Positions 43,734 through 55,121 of a DNA stretch of 64,000 nt are shown here, piece after piece (the stretch's first letter is position 1; the number at the start of each line of letters is the position of its first letter). Below the pieces are notes generated by a model. The model had not been told where the DNA came from, did not search any database, and saw only the letters and a program-made list of their open reading frames with translations. Made by a program: the position numbers and the translations under genes. This stretch comes from [Phialemoniopsis] sp. UDSM-2020 (lineage: Eukaryota > Ascomycota > Sordariomycetes > Thyridiales > Thyridiaceae): positions 3,596,001 through 3,660,000 of the forward strand of contig JAEILZ010000006.1 of assembly GCA_018873225.1 (NCBI GenBank), given 5' to 3'.

Positions 43734-45977
43734 ATGGATCCACACCCCCGAGATGATACCCGAGCGTCACAGTTGCCAAAGCGTCGCAAGCTCCGGAGGG
43801 GGACTCGCAGCTGTTGGGAGTGCAAGCGAAGAAAGGTCCGGTGTACGTTTGTATCCTCGCTGGATACGGTGTGCATCGCGTGCCGCCGGCGGGACACGGT
43901 ATGCCTAGACCAACAACACCTGGAGGAAGAGTCACGGCAAAAGAATGACATCAACCCGGTCACGGATCGCATACTTCGGCTCGAAGCCCTTCTTAAACGC
44001 TTGATGGGGGACTCAGGATATAAGGACGCCTCAGACAACTTAGCTGCGACCCTAGCCGGAGGCAAAGTTTCCCCTGTAGGCTTGCAAACGCCAGCAAGTG
44101 AGCCAGCACGATCAGCCGCGCCATCCCCATCCCAACCGGTCTCGCTAGCTGCAGTGTCTTCACCAAACACTCACTATTTTTCGAGCCCATCGCAGCCGAT
44201 ACAGAGCCACACCTGCATAGAGAACCACATAGAAATCTCTAAAGCGCTCCACGCCGCTCTGCCCTCCCAGCACGACTTGAATATTCTCTACAAAGCCGAG
44301 CGAGAGACACCGATTTACTTTCATGAAGTCAACATCAGGTCCTACCTCGACCTAGAACAAAACGGGTTCCAGGAGCCTAGAGAGGTACCAAGTTCGCAAA
44401 GTCACCCGGTGCTCGTGGCGAGGCGAATGTTGGTGCTTGCCCTGTTCTTGATGAATGTCGTGCGGCAAGACCACCTCGGACTTTCAGAGCATCCGCGCGT
44501 CTTGACCCACCGACTCGCTGACACCGCAATCCGTCTCGTAGTCAGTAACGATGAGCTGGCAGGTACCTTGGACCATCTCGAATGCCACATGCTCGAAGGC
44601 TGCTACCACTGGGCCCGCGGCAACATCCGACGAGCCTGGATCTCTTGGAGGAAAGCGCTCCTGATGGCCCAGATCCTCGGGATATACAGTCCAGGCGCCG
44701 CGACTCCAAAGTCGCTCGCTTCCGAGAACAAGTACAATCCTCAGGTCATGTGGCTTCGGATAGTCTACATGGACCGGTTCTTCTCCATGATGCTACGCCT
44801 CCCACATGGAACGCCAGGCGTCGATTTGGAAAGCGAATGGGCTCCTACAAACGATACACTGATCAAATACTTCGAGAATCTTCAAGCGGGCATAAGCGCC
44901 AGCCTCATTGAAAGCAAAGAACACCATTCAGCTCTCATGAACGACTTGGTCATGCGTGACATAGATGCCGAGATACTCAACGCGACAAAGAGCATGCCCT
45001 CATCGTTTTGGACCGTTCCCGACTTTGACAACGTGGACGTGCAATCAGGGAATGGGTTCTGGGAAACTGTTCGCATGGTCGATCAGGTCCACCACTACAC
45101 CTTGACCATCATATTACACCTGTCATGCCTGTTGTGTTGTGATGAAGACCCCGGGCGCCAATACTCGAGGTTGGCTTGTCTGAATGCGGGTCGCGACAGC
45201 ATGCTACGGTACCTCTCCTTTCGCAAAGGCTACCCGTCGAGATATTGCCGACCTCTCGATTTCTTCGCTTTCGTGGCGTCCATCGCTGTAGTCCTCGTGC
45301 ATCTTTGCAGCCACGGACACGAAAGTGTGGCAAGGATGTTGGCTCATCAGCGGCTGGAAGACCGTGACATGATCCGCAAAGTGCTCGACAAGATGGTCAT
45401 CTCCGGTAGAGCCGCGGACGACGCCATGTCAACCAAGTCGGCAGAGCTGCTGAGCCGACTCTTACGCGTCGAGTGGAGTGCTTCACAAGGTCGACCATAC
45501 CGTGTCAAGATGGGACAGGCTGGCGAAACCCAGCACAAGGATAATCAACTCGTATTGCAGATTTCTTTACCATACTTTGGAGTCATTCGAATTATTCAGG
45601 AGCATACCACACCAGGAGACACCCCGCAAAGCGTAGCTCGGCCCAGAATGGAAACAGCTTCTTTCAACAGTCACACCAAGACCTCATCTCAGGCTGGCCT
45701 GGCACAGAGCATTCAAGGCCCAGACTCTCTGGCAACACTCGAACATGACAATGAACCACTACAAGGGTTTGATGAGATATACAATGCCTTTGGAAAGCCA
45801 ACTTCGATTTCAGGGCGAAGTCAGAACGAGCAGGAGACGGCTTCTACGAATGTGACCAGCATCGACACGGCCTTCTTCGACAGTGCGATGCTCAATAATA
45901 GCGGTTTAGAGGGCTTGGAAGAAGATCAACTTCTCATCCAGGAGTATGATTGGGCTTGGCTACCTGATCTGCGCTGA
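43734..45977 (+). CDS. Zn2Cys6 fungal transcription factor
   Basis: Intronless 747-residue nuclear regulator. The zinc cluster has ligands Cys27, 30, 37, 47, 50 and 57, with a wider third-to-fourth spacing (nine residues) than the usual five to six. The basic stretches KRRKLRR and KRRKVR flank it. A linker with a coiled-coil-like run ITDRILRLEALLKRLM-type heptad pattern (residues about 75-92) suggests dimerisation. The middle homology region begins near LHAALPSQHDLNILY and passes through GCYHWARGNIRRAWISWRKAL and YMDRFFSMMLRLPHG, as in the Fungal_trans family. The acidic C-terminus (EEDQLLIQEYDWAW) could be the activation domain. It is convergent with an MFS exporter 150 bases away and carries a nested palindrome in its own promoter, which suggests autoregulation. 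Confidence 0.9.
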   Translation: MDPHPRDDTRASQLPKRRKLRRGTRSCWECKRRKVRCTFVSSLDTVCIACRRRDTVCLDQQHLEEESRQKNDINPVTDRILRLEALLKRLMGDSGYKDASDNLAATLAGGKVSPVGLQTPASEPARSAAPSPSQPVSLAAVSSPNTHYFSSPSQPIQSHTCIENHIEISKALHAALPSQHDLNILYKAERETPIYFHEVNIRSYLDLEQNGFQEPREVPSSQSHPVLVARRMLVLALFLMNVVRQDHLGLSEHPRVLTHRLADTAIRLVVSNDELAGTLDHLECHMLEGCYHWARGNIRRAWISWRKALLMAQILGIYSPGAATPKSLASENKYNPQVMWLRIVYMDRFFSMMLRLPHGTPGVDLESEWAPTNDTLIKYFENLQAGISASLIESKEHHSALMNDLVMRDIDAEILNATKSMPSSFWTVPDFDNVDVQSGNGFWETVRMVDQVHHYTLTIILHLSCLLCCDEDPGRQYSRLACLNAGRDSMLRYLSFRKGYPSRYCRPLDFFAFVASIAVVLVHLCSHGHESVARMLAHQRLEDRDMIRKVLDKMVISGRAADDAMSTKSAELLSRLLRVEWSASQGRPYRVKMGQAGETQHKDNQLVLQISLPYFGVIRIIQEHTTPGDTPQSVARPRMETASFNSHTKTSSQAGLAQSIQGPDSLATLEHDNEPLQGFDEIYNAFGKPTSISGRSQNEQETASTNVTSIDTAFFDSAMLNNSGLEGLEEDQLLIQEYDWAWLPDLR

Positions 45978-46125
45978 GTACTGTTCGATGATCGATTCAG
46001 GATTTTCATTGCACTCGTCAAAACAGTCCAAAGTTCAGGCTTCACCCGTAGCCCGAGTGTATCTAGCACTGGCGAGCGACTGAGACCTATCTACTATCAA
46101 GCCTAAAACTTAAAGCTCTCCCCCT

Positions 46126-47948
46126 TCAATCCATACTCGCTTGAACGTTCTTGACTCCTTGATTAAGCCTTTCCCTGTCAAAGAATAGGGTGATGCCGAA
46201 GGCCACACCAGTGAGACCAATTGCCAAGCCGAACACAACCTTGAGGCCGGCCATGTAGGCCATTACAATCCCGGCTACTTGATCTGGTGGAAAGACTGTA
46301 CGTATTTGCGATGCTCCCGTTGCGACGACCTTCGCCGGGTCCACTCCCGGCCCTGAAGTCGCCAAGTCCGTGATCAAGGTGTTAAGCAAGGCAGATTGCG
46401 ATGCAGCCATGGTGAAAGACGAGCCGAGGTTCTGGAACACTATGCATATACTTAATCAGAGATGCCCAGATGGAAAAGCTTCATGTCAGATAGCACACTC
46501 ACGGAATATGATGGCAGTGACGGACGAAATATCTTCAGGTTTCGCCTTGGCCTGAGCAGTCATCATCACAACCTCAAAGGCCATCCCACCTGCCACACCA
46601 AAAAGCAGTTGGTATCCTATCCGCCGGCCAAGTGACGTGTCCGTGTCGAACGTGTAGAAGAGTCCAGTTGCCACAGTCGCAAGCGCGGCTCCTCCCGTCG
46701 TCAGCACGGCCGCATTGCCAGTCTTGGAGACGAAGCCGCCGGCAAAGATGCTGGCCGCCGCAACCCCAAGAACAAGCGGAAGGTTGAGAGCCCCAGAAGT
46801 AATGGGGCTGGCACCATGCACGCTCTGGAAGTAGATGGGCAGATAGTAGACGACGAGGAAATAAGACCCGGCGAAAAAGAGCTGATAGAACCCGCCGAGT
46901 ACGACCTCCCGTCGCTTGAGCAGTCGTGGCACCACCATGGCCTTCTCGCCCAAGTATGCCTCCCAGCCGACGAAGGTCAACAACATCAGGACAAAGCCGA
47001 CCAGTAAGCCGATTACAACACTGCTGTCCCATTCTTTGCTCTGACCACCGTATTCGAAGCCGAGGATGAACGAGATGATGATGCCCATGACAAGCAACGC
47101 ACCGATGGGGTCCAACTGCATGAGGATCTCGACTAGCGACGCCTGCACGGGCTTGGCTTTGCTCGGGGTCCTGAAGAACAAAAGCACCAGTCCTATTGCC
47201 ACACCTCCAACGGGAAGGTTGATGTAGAAGCACCAGCGCCAGGTAACGCGGTCGGAAAAGACACCCCCAATCAAGGGACCGCAAACAGACGCGAATCCAA
47301 AGGTAGCCCCAAGGATACCGAGAAGTAGTGGTCGGAGGCGGGGCTCTGCGGCGAAGCTCACGATTGTGTAGCAGCCCGTGGCCAGGGCGGCGGCACCCAG
47401 ACCCGCGATCGCACGACCGACGATAAATGCAGTGTTGCCCGGAGCAAGGGCGCAGATCAGGCTTCCGGCCTCGAAGACGAGCATGGAGGCGAGATACGTG
47501 AGCTTCAGAGGGGTGTACTTGTAGAGCTTGCCCAGGGAGGACTGGAAGCCGCCCATGGTCATGAAGTATGCCGAGCTGTACCACGAGACCTTGTCGATGC
47601 CGCCAAACTCGTCGGTTATTTTTGGGATGGCTGTTGCGATGATGGTCTAGGCGCTGCGGTCAGAAAGTTGTTGCCAACGTGCGTTGGGGGCTAGCCAGGT
47701 CTTACCTGATCAAGAGCCATGAGGAAGATACTTATGCTTATGGCAGTTACGATTAGAAAAAGATGCATCTTGGAAGGGTAGTCGTCGTCTGCAGTATCTG
47801 TGACATCGACGTCCTCGACGGATGGTTCTGTAGTGTTCATTTCTGTTGCGGGCTTCGTGGCATCATAAACGGACGCTTCCTGTGTCGGATCGTCCCCTGA
47901 TTCGACAGCATTTTGCTTTTCGGGGTCTCCGGAAGGCTGGTCTCCCAT
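46126..47948 (-). CDS. MFS drug-type exporter (14-helix DHA2 type)
   Basis: Plasma- or vacuolar-membrane proton antiporter of 566 residues. Exons on the minus strand are 47948-47706, 47646-46503 and 46439-46126. The hydrophilic acidic N-terminus (about 60 residues) is followed by the first helix and [19 protein letters not shown], the DHA2 motif D1. [30 protein letters not shown] (motif C region) and [13 protein letters not shown] are further hallmarks. Fourteen helices can be counted, ending in [30 protein letters not shown]. Relatives export toxins and drugs, often from secondary-metabolite loci. The ATG at 47948 has a better context than the in-frame ATG at 47981. It is convergent with the Zn2Cys6 regulator and divergent from the carboxylesterase, so the three may form a unit. 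The substrate is unknown. Confidence 0.93.
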
Positions 47949-49052
47949 TTTGTCGGTGAACTTGACGCAGAAATAATGCATATAATTGTTTGGTGAAATG
48001 CTAAGAGAAATGTCTTACTTGCGCTTTGCTTGCTGAAGAGGAACAGGAAAATTAAAACTTGGAATCTTGGGATTGCATTGCGCAGGATACAATGATTTAT
48101 CCTCGTCTTTCATTCATAGCGGGCTCACTCACGACGTAAAAGGGGTAATTGGTCAGCGTTGGTCATGCTCCGCCGAGGCTCGGTCGACAGGGAGATGGCG
48201 CAGATCGCTGACGAAGAGTCTGTTTGCCCGAGCCTGGCCCGAGTACAAAGGGATTTCTCTATGATCGGTGCATAAATCCGGGATTCAGCTTTGAAGTTCA
48301 GTGCCTACATGTAAGTGGCGTGTTTCGCGTCTGGCGACTCTATTTCAGATCACTTAGCCCCATGGTTTGATGATGATCGTGCATCACACTGCATGCAGAG
48401 GCCCAAATAACAACTGATTCTGCAAAAGAAACTCCACTTGTTCAGAATGAGATAAATAAACTAGTATTTTATAATAATGATTGCCCATGATATTTCTAGC
48501 TTTTACTTAGTTAAAAAGCGATGTTTGATTTGTGCTTTTACGCAAAAATGGCCTTGTGTGCTTAAAGCGCGAGCAGGTGCGTCTGTAGCGGGCGCATGCA
48601 AGAGCTTCATTTGAGTTGGCTTTGTAGGAGTTGAGACGATCTTGACTGTCAAGAACTTGCTTTATTTGACAAAAGAGGCACATACTGTGACCAAGTAATG
48701 AGCACTTCGGGGTATCATTGCATGAGGGACCGAGAGTTGGAAAGCCTGGCTCGGTCGCGTCTCGAGAACAACCTAACAAATCAACTGCAATTGGCGGGCT
48801 TTCTCTGCTAGTTTCAAACCATATGCTATTCCGGCCGGATAATAAGGGCCTGTCTTCAGTTCTTCTCCGCCCCCATACTGCCCCGCAGGAAGGCCATTTA
48901 ACCCGATGAGGGGAATGGTCTTCTCCATGCTTCCCCGTGCGCAGTGTGTTCCTATTCCTCCAGGTCAAGGTAATAACAGACAAGATCGCCATACTGTACA
49001 CATTCTTGTACTGCATGCAAGGCGGGACACAGTTGCGAAGCTTGCAATCGAG
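47949..49052. other. Divergent intergenic region (MFS exporter and carboxylesterase)
   Basis: 1.1 kb head-to-head space. The 290-codon minus frame at 48507-49379 overlaps the esterase's first exon on the other strand and is judged a shadow. No operator is clear. Confidence 0.45.
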
Positions 49053-50783
49053 ATGATGTTTAAGAACACGGCCATACTTCTCGTTGGGGCAACAGCAACA
49101 TGTGTCATTGGCCAGGACCTGGTGGCCAGTCTGGACTATGGCACGTTTGTGGGAGCCTATTCGCCGCAGTATAACATCTCGTATTGGCAGAAGATCCCTT
49201 TTGCGGCACCTCCGATAGGAGAGAATCGCTTCCGCGGTCCTCAACCACCAACGCCCATTGGTGATGGGCCATACAACTCCAGCCAAACGTTTGACATGTG
49301 CCCGCAAAGGACAGTAAGTGCTGACAGCAAAAGATGATATATGCGTGCTATTGGCTGGATGAACACTTACAAGAATCATCCTAGGTGAATGGCTCCGAGG
49401 ATTGCTTATATCTTGGCTTGTACGGCCGGCCCTGGACAGCCGGACAACCCCTTCGTCCCGTGGTGGTAACTTTTTATGGCGGCGCTTTCATCCAGGGATC
49501 GGCATCGTTCACTCTACCGCCATCCGCGTATCCCATCCTGAACGTCTCGGCTGAGACGGACCTGATGTTTGTCTACCCTAACTACCGTGTGAACGCCTTC
49601 GGCTTCCTGCCCGGCAAGGAAGTGGCCGCTGACCCGCTCTCGGACCACAACCCCGGACTGCTGGACCAGGACGCCGCCATCCGCTGGACCAAGAAGTACG
49701 CGGAGCACTTCGGCGGCGATCCTCAGAATATCAGTATCTGGGGCCAATCCGCGGGCGGCGGTAGTGTGGTGGCGCAGGTGATCTCGCGGCGACGGGAGAA
49801 TGAGGAACCCCTATTTACCAAGGCTCTTGCGAGCTCGCCGTTCTGGCCCAAGACATACGGCTCCGAGAGCGAGGAGGCGCAGTGGATGTACGACACGTTC
49901 GCCCAGCGAGCCGGGTGTGCCGGGCCGGACAGCCTGGCGTGTCTGAAGAGCGCGGACTTGCAGACACTGCGAGACGCCTCGCTGTACGTCGCTGGTAGTC
50001 ACACGTACAACACATCCTCTTACACGTGGGGCCCGACGATCGACGGTAAGTTCCTCAAGATGCCACTCTCGGAGGCAGCGGCGCTACCCGGCGGAGCGGG
50101 TGTGAATATCGAACACGGATTTGCCATGTACAACACGCACGAGGGAGAGAACTTCATCCCGCCCGGCTTGCAGACTCCCGAGAGCAGTGGCGAGCCTCCA
50201 TTTAATTCCAGCGAAGCAAGCTTCAATGACTGGCTTAAAGGGTTCTTGCCAGGTCTGAGGCGCTGCGAAATAGAGAAAGCACGCATGCTGTATCCCGCAT
50301 TAGGCACCACGGAGACGCTTGAGAGCTACAACGACTCATATACCAGAGCTGGACTGATTTACCGTGATGTTGTGCTCGCATGCCCGGCGTATTGGACGGC
50401 TGGCGCTGCACCGAATGGCAGCTATCTGGGCGAGTATTCGATTAGCCCGGCGAAGCACGCGAGTGATACCATATATGTAAGTCGGACTGGAAAGGGAAAC
50501 AGATGACAACGCTAACGAATCTACACAGTGGAATCAAGTCAACTCGGTGCAAAAGACAGATCCCCTACACTATCAGGGCTACACGGGGGCATTTGCATCG
50601 TTCTTCATGACAGGCAATCCCAATACTCTCAAGCTGACAGAATCGACCGTCGTCGGCGTTCCAGAATTAGACACGGGCGAGGAGTTCAACATCAACGCAG
50701 ATGGGTTTGCAAATCTTGAATTGGCTCAGTTCAAAAAGCGCTGCGATTTTTGGAAAGCAGTAGCACCACGAATCCCTATCTAG
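49053..50783 (+). CDS. Secreted type-B carboxylesterase/lipase
   Basis: Extracellular alpha/beta-hydrolase of the cholinesterase/type-B carboxylesterase family, 535 residues. Exons are 49053-49313, 49385-50476 and 50529-50783. The first 20 residues form a signal peptide ending ...VIGQ. Family landmarks are IPFAAPPIGENRFRGPQ, SEDCLYLGLYGRP, the oxyanion loop FYGGAF and the nucleophile elbow GQSAGG with Ser209. The elbow has Gln where many members have Glu. Several N-x-S/T sites fit secretion. The acidic residue is probably in NTHEGENF; the active-site His could not be placed with certainty, and HYQGYTGAF in the last exon is unusual. Two ATGs lie at 49053 and 49056. It probably hydrolyses an ester or a host- or plant-derived substrate. 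Confidence 0.92.
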
Positions 50784-51653
50784 TATGGTATCATATAGTT
50801 GGCACCCCCTATTCAGGAAATCAATAAGATTCATGACTTGCTTCTAATGACAAGTTTCCATCCTGCCAAGGACAATTAACACGGTTATTAGTCGTGAGCA
50901 GACTTAGTAGACTGAGGTTTAATCAAGGAACCCGTGATCCTACTACCCTTTTCTCTTCCTGTTCAAAATTAAATACAAACATTCCTACTTTAGTAGGAGA
51001 TATTGCACCAATCATGACAGTGCTCCTCTTTGAGACTTTGCACTGCTATTTCCTGACGAGCATGCTTGCATGAGGGAGTTAGATGACTTCTAGAACATCT
51101 ATTTCGTACGACAACTTATTAGCGATAGGCTCGTGAGGAGCGTTGAGGCACCCCTTTCCCAGAAAAAGATATCGAGCCTTTGAGCTTGGTTCCCACAAAG
51201 CACGAGCCAGGCAATCCTTGCTGCACGAACTTATTCATCATGTTCGCCATTGGTTAAGAAAACCGGGTACCTGCTGGCAGCCAGTAAGATGAAGATATCT
51301 TCTGGACGCCTTTACGCAACCGGGATCTGGTGCTTGGCGTAGACCCACCCAGAATTATCCGATGTAGACGCATCCCCCCTTCGAAATCCCAGCGAGTTCC
51401 CAAGCTTCTTCACTCATGTCAGGCACAGTGTGAAAGCCTCACTATCCACATGACACACTGTCCTACCCTGCATGTAAGTCGGCTCAACTGGTGTGTCTTG
51501 CTTCAGACACCGCAAGTACAAAATGTGCAACACGACTCCAATTCACTGTGAGTTTGCAAAATTTATATCCCCATTTTTTCTTAAAAAGGTACAACATTTG
51601 CTTTCACTCTTTCACCTCGCCTGTGCATCAGACTGGAGAGAATCCCCTCGATC
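50784..51653. other. Intergenic region
   Basis: About 870 bases with only short frames. It holds the esterase 3' end and the Spt3 promoter. No element stands out. Confidence 0.4.
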
Positions 51654-52732
51654 ATGGCCAACTCTGAACCCAAGTTTAAGTCGGAGATCCAGCAGGCATG
51701 TACCTCATCACGCACGATATCGAACAATACCTTAACCCCAGTATCACCAGATGATGTATGTCGCAGGCGAAACGCAGGACCCATCGAATGAAACAATGGC
51801 TCTGGTGGAAGACATCATCAGGAACCAGGTCATATTGATGGTGAGCAAACGTTTTCGAAGTCGACTTTCGTCTCCCGTAGCGCGACCACCGCCGATACAT
51901 AACGATATACTTGTAGTTGACCACGGCAAACGACCTCGCCAACCGTCGCGGATCCAAGGTGTTCTCGAACAACGACCTCATCTTCCAGTTCCGCCACGAC
52001 TCTGTCCGCGTCGCTCGTATCCAGACGTTCCTCCGGTGGAAGAGCGTCCGCAAGGCCGTCAAGGACGACGATGACAAGGGCGCCAACCCAGAGCTCGTTG
52101 CAGACGAAGACGTCGCCGACGACGCCCTGAACCCCAGCGGCGCGGACGTCGCGTCCAAAAAGATCCGCCAGCCAACGGCGCTGCTACCCTGGGATATCCG
52201 CTGCATGTACCCCGAGGACGCACCGGGCGGGGACGACGAAGATGAAGACGTCTTCCGCGACTCGGACTACGCCGCGCTCGAGCGGCTACGCAGGGCAGAC
52301 CAAAAGACTGAGAACATGACGCCCGAGGAGTATGCCACTTGGTCCGAGTACCGGCACGCCTCCTTCACGTACCGCAAGGTCAAGCGCTTCCGCGAGTGGG
52401 CCGGCCTGGGCGTCATCGCCGAGCACAGGCCCAACGACGACTCGCTGGATATCCTCGGATTCGTAACATGCGAGATGGTCCAGAGGTTGACGGAGATTGC
52501 ACTTGCCATTCAGCAGCAAGAGCTGGCGTGTCGTCGGGTCGCTGACAGTGGGGCGGTCGATCCCATGGCTGATGTAGGTGCAGGCGGGTTATTCACTTTG
52601 CCGCGGACGGCGAAGCCACCTGTCGACGCTCGTCATATTCGTCAGGCCTTTCATGCCACGCAGATGGGTGGCCGGAGGAGTCATGTCAGGATGAATAAGA
52701 TGACCAGGGGAGGAGATTTGGAGCTAATCTGA
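51654..52732 (+). CDS. spt3: SAGA complex subunit Spt3
   Basis: Nuclear coactivator subunit; Spt3 in SAGA helps deliver TBP to promoters. 315 residues. Exons are 51654-51695, 51751-51840 and 51917-52732. The two histone-fold-like halves are visible: KFKSEIQQMMYVAGETQDPS with LVEDIIRNQVILMLTTAN at the start, and FTYRKVKRFREWAGL with LDILGFVTCEMVQRLTEIAL later. ALLPWDIRCMYPE lies between them, after an acidic linker (DDDDKGANPE). The first intron begins GC (CAG|GCATGT) and ends AG. No GT donor restores the conserved EIQQMMYV junction, so a GC-AG intron is the best reading. The C-terminus is a basic tail. Unlinked to its neighbours by function. Confidence 0.93.
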
Positions 52733-52952
52733 TGTAAAGAGCTCCGCTTGATCATTTTGGAAGAACAGACTAGATGTCACATGGTATTTCTTATTAACTA
52801 TCGGAAGAGAATTCTAAAAATGAAGCCGGTCAAAATTTGGACCTGGTGACAAAAAGGGGCTAAAGAGACAAATGCCGCCCCGAACCGCTGTCGTTGAATA
52901 GAAACCCAGTCCGTCCCTAGCGTACAGGAAGAAGTTATGTTGCAGGAGACTT

Positions 52953-55121
52953 CTACACAGTCACACTGTACGGCGCCACGTTGGGATCCAGAGCATTCCA
53001 GATGAAGGGCATACCCTGGCTGAGCCCATCTGCGTCAAAGCCGCGTGTGCTGACCTGGGCGCTGAAGTCCTTCATAGCCTTCATGAAGACGTCATTGGCA
53101 CCCTGCGTCTCCGAGTTCATCAGACCCAGCATGACCGGGTCGTTGAACATGTGGATGATGGTGCGGTTGGTGCCGACAAGGAGAGGTCGAGCGAAGAGAG
53201 ACGCCATGATCAGTTGCACTACCACCTTGTCGAACTTGGGTAGGAAGTCGACGGGGTTGAGCTCTACGCCCTTCTCGGCCGGGGGAGCTGCGTAGAGCGA
53301 AGGGGCGCTGAAGGGCAAAGTGTTGGAGATCTCCATTAGCTGGTTGGTGTTGACGGTGTGGTGTGCCGACGAACTTGGGTGAGCCTGGATTTTGAAGAGT
53401 CAGTATGTATTCGATTCGGGTTTGGGAGCCTCTGTGGAGATGAGTTCTTGAGGTATGGCGAGACTTACAATGTGCGTGAGGACGTCGATAAGCGTGGCCG
53501 TGGTCTTGATCTCCGAGGGGAAGTCAATGCACTTAGCATCGCCGTTGCACTCCGCAACCCAAGCTTGAATCTCGGAATCTGCAGCCACCACGCTGTCGGA
53601 CGAGTAGTACGACTCGACGAAGGATGTGATGAACGTGCGGATAGAATCGTGGATAACCTTGGCGTCTTCGTAGAAGGGGAAGTGCTTCAGAGAGGGGCCA
53701 TGGCAGTACCCAACGAGGCCGCGAGATCTCAAGTCCGTCTTGAAGTAGTTTCCTTGGAATCTACCTGCACCTTTGTTCTCATAGCGATCGGTGGTGTAGT
53801 CCTGAGCGGACTGGCCGGTGTAGGAGAACAGCTGGTCAACGGCACCACCTGGCGCAAAGAGAATGCCCTATTGAACCGTAAGTGTGACTGTGCTTTCTAA
53901 TCCTAGAACAGGGAGCAACTCACCTCGGCAAGTAGTTGAATGGAGAATACCTCGTAAGTGACTGTTACGATGATTTGTCAGTGGCAAGATTCTCAAAAGC
54001 TCTTATGGTCGTGTCAACTTACTCCGATGCAGTATCGCGTAGATGGGGTGCTCCCGGCTTAACGAACGAATGGCTGCCATCCAGACGATCTGCACAACCT
54101 CGTGTGTGGCCGCCAGGTGGTTCCATTGCCCGAACCAGAAGTCGTTGACATTGTACATCATCTTGGCCACCAACCACTCATTCGGGCTGTCCAGCGGCGT
54201 GTAAATCAGGTTGGCGCCTGTGTTCGTTCGGATCGCCAAGGGCAAGAAGTCTCCCGACGCTTCACTGACGTAAAAGTATGCGTCGCATGCAGCGGCAAAC
54301 CGGCCCGTGGACTGCAATTTAGCTTGGTCTCGGTGATCCGAGTAGAAGAGTCGGCCACCTTCAAAGAGCTGCTGCAGGGTCATGCCGGAGATTTCGGTAG
54401 CGGTGCTGTCGTCGATTTCGAAGGGAAGCTCATCATCCTTGCGAAGTCTTCGAATAGAATAGGGATTAGAAGACAGACGCTGCATCGAGAAGAACAGGTC
54501 TTGGGTGTAGTTTGTCGCCGTGCCAGGGTCAGGGCCATGCGGCATCACGTTCTGCCATTCGCCATTGTAGATCTGGTGGTAGTCGTCCATCGTCTTCAGG
54601 CCGTTGTACTGTATCATACGTTAGTCGACGAGATCACGCATAATTCGCAGTAAAGGCATGCAAACCTTGGCGATGTCGAGCTCAGCTTTGACGCCATCCT
54701 TGGCGGTCAACCCAAACTCGGGCGTGAGGTCGACCATGATGTTTGCTACGTCTTCCACATTCTTTGCAACTCCCACTATTCCCGAAGGGTAGAAAGGTCC
54801 TCCTGCAACAGCATCGCCGTACAAGAACGTCTCACGGATGATGTCGAGACCGGCTGCTCTCGCACCGGGAGCCCCTGAGTCTTGAGGGATGGTGTATGTG
54901 CCATTTGCAAGCGTGCTCAGGAACTGCTTCAGAAGAATGGTACCGTTCTCTGAAGGAGTAGGCACATGGCTCGTGAAGCTCGCCAGCAACGCATTGAGAA
55001 TCGTGGTCGTGATCGTCGTCTCGTTGGCGCGTTTTACCTTTTCTTGCGTCGGAATAGTAGCAGCAGACACGAAGACGGTCTGTGCAGCAAGTGCCAGCAG
55101 AGAGCCCGACTTGACCAACAT
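52953..55121 (-). CDS. Secreted lipoxygenase (fungal Mn/Fe-type)
   Basis: Linoleate-type lipoxygenase, 636 residues, forming fatty-acid hydroperoxides. Exons on the minus strand are 55121-54666, 54608-54023, 53961-53924, 53867-53469 and 53384-52953; the third is only 38 bases. The signal peptide ends near ...FVSAA, followed by EKVKR, a possible processing site. The metal site is visible: His316 and His321 in WNHLAATHEVV, then HPIYAIL; His501 and Asn505 in SSAHHTVN with NTLPFSAPSLY; and the C-terminal Val636, whose carboxylate is a ligand in known lipoxygenases. This places it with the secreted fungal enzymes related to manganese lipoxygenase. Metal identity (Mn or Fe) cannot be settled from the ligands alone. 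GGAVDQLFSY follows the small exon. Two CGGTACCG boxes lie upstream. Confidence 0.9.

Noticed and set aside
48507..49379. 290-codon minus-strand frame upstream of the carboxylesterase
   Set aside because: It runs antisense through the esterase signal peptide and first exon, which are clearly coding on the plus strand; composition is that of a shadow.
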